Assembly: GCA_002407935.1 (NCBI GenBank)
Contig: DHPU01000038.1
Span: 1-29,527 of the forward strand
Direction: 5' to 3'
Source: Peptococcaceae bacterium UBA5356
GTDB lineage: Bacteria > Bacillota > Peptococcia > DRI-13 > DTU073
Length of the DNA stretch: 29,527 nucleotides
The position numbers and the translations under genes were made by a program. The notes beneath the pieces were generated by a model. It searched no databases and was not told where the DNA came from. It worked only from the letters and a program-made list of their open reading frames with translations. Below are positions 23,357-29,527 of this stretch, in pieces (the first letter of the stretch is position 1; every line of letters starts with the position of its first letter).

Positions 23357-26300
23357 TTATTTAAAGTAGTTTACACCGGCGGCAAAGATGCCTTGAGTTT
23401 TGTTGCCGGGGATATTTTTGGCCACATGGGGGGTGATTCGTTCATTGTGCGCCATTTTCCCGAGTACGCGGCCGTCCGGGCTGGTAATTCCTTCGATGGC
23501 ATCCATGGAACCGTTGGGGTTGTAATCCATGTCGTAGGTAGGAACTCCATCCGGGGTTACATACTGTGTGGCAACTTGACCGTTAGCCAAGAGCGCGTCT
23601 CGGACATCTTTGTTGGCAATAAAACGGCCTTCACCGTGGGAAACCGGCAGTACGGCAATAGTACCCAGTTCAACGTTATTAAACCAAGGTGATCGCTTGG
23701 AGACTACCTTAGTGTAGAGCAGTTTAGAAACATGCCGCCCGATCACATTATAGGTGAGGGTGGGATAGTTTTCTTCAATGGGTCGGATTTCGCCATAGGG
23801 GACAAGACCTAGTTTGATCAGTGCCTGAAAGCCGTTGCAGATCCCCAACATCAGACCATCCCGCTGTTTGAGCAGCTTCATTACTGCTTCTTGGATGCGG
23901 GGATTGCGAAAGACAGTGGCAATAAATTTACCTGAGCCATCCGGTTCGTCACCGGCACTGAAACCGCCGGGGAGAGCAATGATTTGGGCTTGAGCAATTT
24001 TTTGGGCCATCAGTTCCAGGGAGTCTTCTATTTGCATAGATGTAAGATTACGGACGACTAAGGTGTCGACGCTGGCTCCGGCTTCTTCAAAGGCTTTCGC
24101 CGTATCATATTCACAGTTGGTTCCAGGGAAAACAGGGATGAAGACTCTTGGTTTAGCAAAATCAGCAATATTACCGGAATTAGCCGAGGTAGTGGAAGAG
24201 AGGGGTACGCGTGGTTTAACAAGGAACGGGGTCTGGTTTTTCTGGCTATGCAATAAACCGTCGCGCGGAGCTTCTTCCGCTGCAATTTTAACCCGAGTGG
24301 GGAAGATCCTTTCCAACGGGCTTTCCCAGGTTTGCCGGATACTTTCGAGGGTGAGAGTATCTTTGTCCAGCGTAATCTCCGCTTTTTCTTGTGTTTTACC
24401 GATTAGCAGATGGGGTAAGCCGGCGAAAAGACTCTTCACATCTTGCCCCGGAGCTATTTCTAAGAGAATGGAGCCATAGAGTGGGGCAAACAAGGCGGCG
24501 GGTTGCCGGAAGGGGGCACCTATATCGGCGCTGGTCGACCCTATGCCGGCGGTAGCCGATTGCAGAAAAGCAGAGTCAAAGGCAAAACCCACCATATTTC
24601 CTAAGGTCATTTCACTGAGGGCTGCCGCAATACCCCCGGAACGGATACTGCGGGCGGAGAGTACCTGACTGTTTTTGATTAGCTTATAAAGAACACTGTA
24701 ATTTTGTTCTATTTGGTTGAAGTCGGGGAGCTCGTTTTCAGCAAAGGGAAGTTGCAGTAAAACAACATTGTTGTTCGCAGCTTTAAATTCAGCTGAGATG
24801 ATTTTGCTCACGTCCTCCACGACATTAACCGCAAAGGAGACGAGGGTAGGAGGAACGGAGAGATCCTTAAAGGTGCCGGACATACTGTCTTTTCCACCGA
24901 TGGAGGGCAGTTTCAGCTTGAGTTGAGCCAGATAGGCACCTAAAAGGGCGGCCAAGGGTTTGCCCCATTTTTCCGGATTATCGCCCAGTTTTTCAAAGTA
25001 TTCCTGGAAGGTGAGGCGGATTTTTTGGTAGTCACCGCCCATTGCGGCAATCTTGGCACAGGACTCAATGATGGCAAAGATCGCCCCATGGAACGGACTC
25101 CAACTGGCAATTTCCGGGTTATAACCATAGGACATCAGCGTCCCTGTTGTGGTCTGACCTTCTAAAACAGGAATTTTGGCGGCCATGCCTTCCTGAGGAG
25201 TAAGCTGGTACGAGCCGCCCAAGGGCATCAGTACAGTGCCGGAGCCAATGGAGTTATCGAATATTTCCACCAGACCACGTTGGCTGCAATGATTAAGGTT
25301 AGCCAGATTAGCCAGCCAAGCGTCCGGCAGGTTATCAGTCAAATTAAATTTGGCGATATCTTGAGGAAGGGTCTTAAAATAGGACGCTTCTTTTTGGGGT
25401 GAGAGGACGCAAACGGAGGCGTATTGCTCGGCGCCATTAGTGTTGAGAAAGTCTCGGCTGAGATTCACAATGGTCTTATTACGCCAGAATATTTTTATGC
25501 GTTCTTCAGCACAAACAGTAGCTACGGTGGTGGCCTCCAAATTTTCTTCTCCGGCCAGGCGGATAAATTCGGCTTCGTCTTCGGCGGCTACCACTACCGC
25601 CATTCTTTCCTGTGATTCCGAGATGGCCAGTTCCGTACCGTCCAGTCCTTCATATTTTTTGGGAACTTTGTTCAGATTGATTTCCAGACCGTCGGCTAAT
25701 TCGCCGATCGCTACTGATACGCCACCGGCGCCAAAGTCATTACATCTTTTGATCATGAGGCTAACCCGGGGATGGCGGAATAGTCTTTGGATTTTTCTTT
25801 CGGTAGGCGGATTCCCCTTTTGAACCTCAGAGCTACAGGTGGCTAGGGATTCTTCCGTGTGTTCCTTGGAAGAACCGGTTGCCCCTCCACAGCCGTCACG
25901 TCCTGTTCTGCCGCCGACCAAGATGATGACATCACCTGCGACCGGCCTTTCCCGTTTGACATTTTTTTGCGGTGCGGCAGCAATAACTGCGCCTATTTCC
26001 ATTCTTTTAGCGACAAAATTCTTATGGTAGATTTCCGCTACCTGTCCGGTCGCCAGACCGATTTGGTTGCCGTAAGAACTATAGCCGGCGGCTGCTCCGG
26101 TAGTGATTTTTTTCTGGGGCAGTTTGCCCGGTAAGGTATCTTTGATGCTGGTGCGGGGGTCGGCACTGCCGGTGACCCGCATTGCTTGGTAAACATAAGC
26201 TCTTCCTGAGAGCGGATCACGAATCGCTCCGCCGAGACAGGTAGCGGCCCCACCAAAAGGTTCGATTTCAGTGGGGTGGTTATGTGTTTCATTTTTAAAC

Positions 26301-27271
26301 ATCACCAGCCAGTCTTCCGGCCCATTTTCCGTATTTACTTTCACCACAATACTGCAGGCGTTATTTTCCTCCGAGATTTCCTGATCGTCGAGATAACCTT
26401 CTTTTTTGAGGAGCTTCATGGCAACGGTAGCCAAATCCATTAAACAAATGTTATGCTCTTTACCCGGTTTATTGACTGTGCGCCGCGAGGCTGCATAATG
26501 CTGATAAGTCTCACGCATAAGTTTAGTGTAAGGACCTTCGGCAAAATCAATCTGCTTAAGCACCGTCTGAAAGGTAGTGTGACGGCAATGATCTGACCAG
26601 TAGGTATCGATAACCCTTATTTCCGTAAGGGAGGGGTCACGTTTTTCGGTATTTTTAAAGTAATCCTGGCAGAAAAGCAAATCAGCCAAAGACATAGCTA
26701 GACCTAGCTCGGCAATTAAAGCTTTTAAACCGGCTTCCGAGAGAGCAGTAAAGCCGGTCAGGATGCGTACATCCTCAGGAGTATCCACGGGGGAAAGCAA
26801 GGTAAGCGGTTTCTTCAGATTAGCTTCACGGGTTTCGATGGGGTTAATACAGTAGTCCCTGATACGGAGATAATCTTGTTCGGAAAGCTCACCTTTGAGC
26901 ACCAGCAGTTTGGCTGTTTTGACCACCGGCAACTCACCGCGCGTAAGGATCTGGATACATTGAGCGGCGGAGTCGGCTCTTTGGTCGTACTGCCCCGGGA
27001 GATATTCAATGGGGAGAACCCTTTCGTCAGGCGCGAAGGAGATTTCCTCCAGGTAGATACGATCAACGGTAGGTTCAGCAAAAATCGTATTTTGGGAGGC
27101 GGCAAATTCCGCGGGGGTAATTCCTTCTACGTCATATCTATTAATGATTCTTAAACCGGTAAGCCCGTTGATGTTCAGCATCAGTTTCAGATCATCAGCT
27201 AAATGTTGGGCTTCAATATCAAAGCCCGGTTTCTTTTCCACAAAAATACGTAAAACATGAGAATTGTTCAA
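23357..27271 (-). CDS. purL: Phosphoribosylformylglycinamidine synthase, long clostridial type
   Basis: A 1304-residue single-chain enzyme converting FGAR, glutamine and ATP to FGAM in purine synthesis. The N-terminal PurS-like part begins HVLRIFVEKKPGFDIEAQHL. The two synthetase halves contain the segments DTYWSDHCRHTTF, FKNETHNHPTEIEPFGGAATCLGGAIRD and SIGGKDSMSGTF. The C-terminal glutaminase has GTNCEYDTAKA, ALPGGFSAGDEPDGSGK, nucleophile Cys1145 in LGICNGFQ and the HGEGRF segment. The proposed start is TTG 27271 with GAGGTGGAG just upstream. ATG 27292 or 27286 would lie before or at that site and lack one of their own. Length and order fit the clostridial one-gene form, so separate purS and purQ are not needed. 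No other pur gene is adjacent. Confidence 0.94.
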   Translation of the reverse strand: MNNSHVLRIFVEKKPGFDIEAQHLADDLKLMLNINGLTGLRIINRYDVEGITPAEFAASQNTIFAEPTVDRIYLEEISFAPDERVLPIEYLPGQYDQRADSAAQCIQILTRGELPVVKTAKLLVLKGELSEQDYLRIRDYCINPIETREANLKKPLTLLSPVDTPEDVRILTGFTALSEAGLKALIAELGLAMSLADLLFCQDYFKNTEKRDPSLTEIRVIDTYWSDHCRHTTFQTVLKQIDFAEGPYTKLMRETYQHYAASRRTVNKPGKEHNICLMDLATVAMKLLKKEGYLDDQEISEENNACSIVVKVNTENGPEDWLVMFKNETHNHPTEIEPFGGAATCLGGAIRDPLSGRAYVYQAMRVTGSADPRTSIKDTLPGKLPQKKITTGAAAGYSSYGNQIGLATGQVAEIYHKNFVAKRMEIGAVIAAAPQKNVKRERPVAGDVIILVGGRTGRDGCGGATGSSKEHTEESLATCSSEVQKGNPPTERKIQRLFRHPRVSLMIKRCNDFGAGGVSVAIGELADGLEINLNKVPKKYEGLDGTELAISESQERMAVVVAAEDEAEFIRLAGEENLEATTVATVCAEERIKIFWRNKTIVNLSRDFLNTNGAEQYASVCVLSPQKEASYFKTLPQDIAKFNLTDNLPDAWLANLANLNHCSQRGLVEIFDNSIGSGTVLMPLGGSYQLTPQEGMAAKIPVLEGQTTTGTLMSYGYNPEIASWSPFHGAIFAIIESCAKIAAMGGDYQKIRLTFQEYFEKLGDNPEKWGKPLAALLGAYLAQLKLKLPSIGGKDSMSGTFKDLSVPPTLVSFAVNVVEDVSKIISAEFKAANNNVVLLQLPFAENELPDFNQIEQNYSVLYKLIKNSQVLSARSIRSGGIAAALSEMTLGNMVGFAFDSAFLQSATAGIGSTSADIGAPFRQPAALFAPLYGSILLEIAPGQDVKSLFAGLPHLLIGKTQEKAEITLDKDTLTLESIRQTWESPLERIFPTRVKIAAEEAPRDGLLHSQKNQTPFLVKPRVPLSSTTSANSGNIADFAKPRVFIPVFPGTNCEYDTAKAFEEAGASVDTLVVRNLTSMQIEDSLELMAQKIAQAQIIALPGGFSAGDEPDGSGKFIATVFRNPRIQEAVMKLLKQRDGLMLGICNGFQALIKLGLVPYGEIRPIEENYPTLTYNVIGRHVSKLLYTKVVSKRSPWFNNVELGTIAVLPVSHGEGRFIANKDVRDALLANGQVATQYVTPDGVPTYDMDYNPNGSMDAIEGITSPDGRVLGKMAHNERITPHVAKNIPGNKTQGIFAAGVNYFK

Positions 27272-27337
27272 ATTGCTCCACCTCATCTTCATTAATATAC
27301 GAGTATCCGAATTTAAAGCAAAAGTGTGGTTATCTTA

Positions 27338-27365
27338 TTTATATATCATAAATCATCGTAGTTAA
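27338..27365 (-). promoter_or_regulatory. Possible purL promoter
   Basis: On the minus strand TTAACT (27365-27360) and TATAAA (27343-27338) are 16 bases apart, about 65 bases before the purL start. ATCCGAATTT at 27305-27314, read on the plus strand, resembles a PurR box core (CCGAAC) with one change, which is weak support for purine control. Confidence 0.35.
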
Positions 27366-27449
27366 GAAGTAAACTTATCTAACCTTAAATCCCTAAATCT
27401 AAAGTTAAGGTTAAACATCAACGCTCATATATCACCAAGATTAGTTTTA

Positions 27450-27593
27450 AACAATGCAAATAAAAAGGGGAATTTATTACCTAATGCTCATTATGTTGTA
27501 TATGCGACACAGCCAAGTGTAGATGATAAGGATTTAAGAGAATTCGGCGAAATTAGGCAGATTGACAAAGCATACTTCGAAAACATAGAATGA
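27450..27593 (+). pseudogene. C-terminal fragment of an unknown protein
   Basis: A frame ending at TGA 27591 reads about 48 residues (containing NAHYVVYATQPSVDDKDL and REFGEIRQIDKAYFENIE) with protein-like composition, but no start codon with a ribosome site. I do not recognise the family. It may be the remains of a deleted gene; chance is possible. Confidence 0.35.
27562..27591 (+). promoter_or_regulatory. Probable fetAB promoter
   Basis: TTGACA at 27562-27567 is a perfect -35. TAGAAT at 27586-27591, 18 bases on, is a good -10. They lie about 55 bases before the first ABC gene and overlap the end of the coding-like remnant. Confidence 0.6.
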
Positions 27594-27645
27594 AAAGAGA
27601 ATGAAAAAAACAGACTGGTAATCTTGATAGAAAAGGGTGTTCGTC

Positions 27646-28302
27646 TTGGCTTTATTGGAATTTTTAAAAGTTACCTATCTACGTGAAAATAAACACATAC
27701 TTAAAAATCTATCATTAAAGATAGAAGCGGGTGATTTTGTTTCTATTGTTGGTTCTTCCGGCAGTGGTAAAAGTACTTTTCTAAAGCTTTGCTGTCATTT
27801 AATAAGTCCTACCGAGGGGCAAATTATATTTAAAGGAAAAGACATGCGGCAATATAACCCTACGAAATTAAGAAGAGAGATTGGTTATTGTGCGCAAACG
27901 CCTTCCCTTTTCGGGAATACAGTTGAGGATAATCTCTCTTTTCCTTATTTAATCAGAAATCAAAAAGTGGATTTGGCAAGGGTACAGGCTTTATTCGCCA
28001 GCTTTAATCTTGACCCCCAATTTTTAACCAAGGAGGTTAAAGGTCTTTCCGGTGGGGAAAAACAAAGGATTGCCTTGATTAGGACCTTATTGTTTACACC
28101 GGAAATTCTGTTGCTGGATGAAGTGAGTTCAGCCCTGGATGTGGATAATACTTTACTTGTTGAGGCGGTGATCAAGGAATTAAATCAAAAAGGCACGACG
28201 ATTTTATGGGTAACGCATAATCTTGAACAGAGCCGAAAATATGCCAATAAATTACTAACGATCGAAAATGGTGTAAGTAAAGCAGGGGAGGTCTTAAGAT
28301 GA
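27646..28302 (+). CDS. fetA: FetA-like ABC transporter ATP-binding protein
   Basis: A 218-residue ABC ATPase with Walker A GSSGSGKST (about residues 36-44), Q-loop GYCAQTPSLFG, signature LSGGEKQRIAL (about 133), Walker B and D-loop ILLLDEVSSALD, and H-loop WVTHN. The small size and the UPF0014 permease partner identify the FetAB (YbbL/YbbM) type. In Escherichia coli FetAB is linked to iron export and resistance to oxidative stress; here the substrate is inferred only from family. TTG 27646 is preferred because AAGGGTG lies six bases upstream; GTG 27637 is inside that site. It overlaps its permease gene by four bases (ATGA). Confidence 0.85.
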   Translation: MALLEFLKVTYLRENKHILKNLSLKIEAGDFVSIVGSSGSGKSTFLKLCCHLISPTEGQIIFKGKDMRQYNPTKLRREIGYCAQTPSLFGNTVEDNLSFPYLIRNQKVDLARVQALFASFNLDPQFLTKEVKGLSGGEKQRIALIRTLLFTPEILLLDEVSSALDVDNTLLVEAVIKELNQKGTTILWVTHNLEQSRKYANKLLTIENGVSKAGEVLR

Positions 28303-29060
28303 ATCCGGGGACAACGATTAGTATTTCTTCTCTTTTCATGGCATCTTCACTTGTCTTGGTGTCTCTTTTATTTTCCTATTTTCAGAAATTAAAGCTGGAA
28401 AAGGAAACTATTATCAGTGTTGTAAGGGCTGTAGTTCAGTTGATTGTGGTTGGGTATCTTCTGGAATATATTTTTGGACAGAAAAGCCCCGTTTTTACTA
28501 CTGCCCTTTTAGTTTTTATGACTTTTAATGCCGCCTATAATGCGGCCAAACGGGGAAAAGGGATAAGAAAAGGTTTACTAATCTCGTTTTCTTCCATAGC
28601 GGCAGGAACAATTATTACCTTAGCTGTTCTTTTATTTTCCGGAGCCATTCAATATGAGCCTTTTCAAATCATCCCTGTGAGCGGGATGATTATTAGTAAT
28701 GCCATGGTAGCGTTAGGTCTTTGTTATAAGCAGTTATCTGCTAATTTCGGCACCAAAAGAGAGGAGGTAGAAACAAAGTTGGCGTTGGGTGCGGATATTT
28801 TACCGTCCTCCATAGAGATAATTAGGGATGCTATTCGGACGGGAATGCTTCCTACCATTGATTCAGCCAAGACCTTAGGGATTGTTTCTTTACCTGGTAT
28901 GATGACGGGACTGATTCTGGCGGGTGTTTCTCCGCTGGAAGCAATTCGTTATCAGATGATGGTAACCTTTATGCTCCTTGCAACAACGGCTATTTCCTCC
29001 TTTTTAGCTTGTTATCTTGCTTACCGTACCTTTTTTAATAGTAGGAAGCAGTTACTGTAA
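28299..29060 (+). CDS. fetB: FetB-like (UPF0014) ABC transporter permease
   Basis: A 253-residue membrane protein with about seven helices and the UPF0014/YbbM signature in its second half: VSGMIISNAMVALGLCYK, then ALGADILPSSIEIIRDAIRTG, MLPTIDSAKTLGIVSLPGMM, TGLILAGVSPLEAIRYQ. It is translated from an ATGA overlap with the ATPase gene, so the two are co-expressed and form one transporter. The probable role is metal (iron) export, by analogy with E. coli FetB. No terminator was seen in the short stretch before the IS remnant. Confidence 0.87.
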   Translation: MNPGTTISISSLFMASSLVLVSLLFSYFQKLKLEKETIISVVRAVVQLIVVGYLLEYIFGQKSPVFTTALLVFMTFNAAYNAAKRGKGIRKGLLISFSSIAAGTIITLAVLLFSGAIQYEPFQIIPVSGMIISNAMVALGLCYKQLSANFGTKREEVETKLALGADILPSSIEIIRDAIRTGMLPTIDSAKTLGIVSLPGMMTGLILAGVSPLEAIRYQMMVTFMLLATTAISSFLACYLAYRTFFNSRKQLL

Positions 29061-29127
29061 AAGCGTAAGCCTGTTCTTATTGAAAATATTAACAGTCAGT
29101 AAATCTAAGGAGTCAAACCGAACTGAA

Positions 29128-29362
29128 GCAACAAAACCGGGGCCTGTTCCAATGATAAAGACTCAACGAAGTTTCTTCGGTGCGAGCTACCTATGCCTAC
29201 TATCTTATCCTGGAGGAGAACAACTCTCTTAGCCGTTTTTCACACTGGCAGAAGCTACACATTCATCCTTACGGAGACGATATCCCGTCCCAACGCAGTA
29301 GCGAGCTTTTTCAGTCCATCGACGAGAAGGAATGTATGTTCTTCTTTGAAAAGCAAGGCAAA
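29128..29362 (+). pseudogene. Broken transposase fragment, IS1634/IS4-like
   Basis: Two reading frames hold pieces of one transposase. Frame one (about 29128-29193) reads KPGPVPMIKTQRSFFGASYL. Frame two (29180 to about 29362) reads AYYLILEENNSLSRFSHWQK, then LHIHPYGDDIPSQRSSELFQ, then SIDEKECMFFFEKQGK. Both resemble the region before the catalytic core of IS1634-type (IS4 superfamily) transposases, as far as I recall that family. In intact members more sequence lies between the two pieces, so an internal deletion with frame change near 29190-29197 is likely. The catalytic DDE part is missing. It ends where an opposite-strand RHS fragment begins. Confidence 0.65.
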
Positions 29363-29363
29363 T

Positions 29364-29527
29364 CCGGGATGATGGGTTTGCCAAAGGCATCATAGCTGTA
29401 ACGAGCCTTGGTATTTCCGGCTTCTCCGATGATTCTAATCGGGCTGCCCAGTTCGTCCTGCAAATAGTAGCTTCGGTCGGCCTTCTTGGCGGTGATTGCT
29501 TTAGCGCAATTCTGGTTCCAGGTAGAA
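29364..29527 (-). pseudogene. RHS-repeat protein fragment, continues beyond window
   Basis: Read on the minus strand from the window edge, the sequence gives RSYYLQDELGSPIRIIGEAG followed by NTKARYSYDAFGKPI. This is the classic RHS/YD-repeat core signature near the C-terminal end of the conserved shell of RHS toxins. After AFGKPI the frame runs into the transposase remnant and loses similarity, so the normal repeat end and any variable toxin tip are absent here. The upstream (5') part lies past base 29527 and may be longer. The junction near 29362-29370 marks a rearrangement, perhaps caused by the IS. Confidence 0.75.

Larger units (their letters stand above)
27272..27645. other. Divergent intergenic region with promoters and a coding-like remnant
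   Basis: The region between divergent purL and fetAB holds a possible purL promoter (27338-27365) and a good plus-strand promoter (27562-27591). It also contains a plus-strand coding-like tail (about 27450-27593). The rest is AT-rich with no recognisable element. Confidence 0.45.

Noticed and set aside
23351..27154. Many plus-strand frames of 60-140 codons opposite purL
   Set aside because: They are shadows of the purL coding sequence, without ribosome sites or recognisable domains.

Overview
This looks like a chromosomal piece of a moderately AT-rich Firmicute, probably a clostridium of the Peptococcaceae/Desulfitobacterium kind. The signs are strong purine-rich ribosome sites with frequent GTG and TTG starts, an S-layer (SLH) protein, a long clostridial-type PurL, a single-chain pyruvate carboxylase, the TlpA/CD1871A/Fe-S redox trio and the overall gene style. 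There is no 16S or other decisive marker, so the placement is an inference. No tRNA, rRNA, CRISPR or intact mobile element was recognised.

Layout. 1-3368: the 3' part of a large GLUG-repeat/fibronectin/InlB-repeat/SLH surface protein, with a strong terminator. 3369-4352: a decayed stretch holding a small broken membrane-protein frame and the scrambled remains of a BcrA/BcrB-like antibiotic-resistance ABC transporter. 4352-8068: an Fe-S/flavin 2-enoate-reductase-type OYE enzyme and a MATE efflux pump. 8284-9804: a tight three-gene redox operon (membrane TlpA-like thioredoxin, 45-residue CXXC protein, polytopic NapH-like Fe-S protein). 9893-16360: a complete trpEDCFBA operon without trpG. 16443-27271, all on the minus strand: purL, copper ATPase copA, a LysR regulator and pyruvate carboxylase. 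27646-29060: a FetAB-like ABC pair. 29128-29527: a broken IS transposase joined to an RHS-repeat fragment on the other strand.

The most notable feature is the control region of the trp operon. The leader carries eleven NAG triplets, almost all exactly two bases apart, followed by a strong intrinsic terminator. A second array of (G/T)AG triplets at a five-base period covers the ribosome site of trpD. This is the expected layout of binding sites for TRAP, the 11-subunit tryptophan-sensing RNA-binding protein of Bacillus, acting both by attenuation in the leader and by translation block inside the operon. The absence of trpG fits a Bacillus-like arrangement in which the glutaminase is shared with folate synthesis and encoded elsewhere. 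A 14-base tandem repeat before trpD and a hexamer repeat inside trpC add to an unusual density of short repeats in this operon.

The trp genes convert chorismate to tryptophan. On the other strand pyruvate carboxylase supplies oxaloacetate, PurL serves purine synthesis, and CopA and FetAB handle metals. Several intergenic stretches are gene graveyards, showing past gain and loss of a resistance transporter, an IS and an RHS gene.
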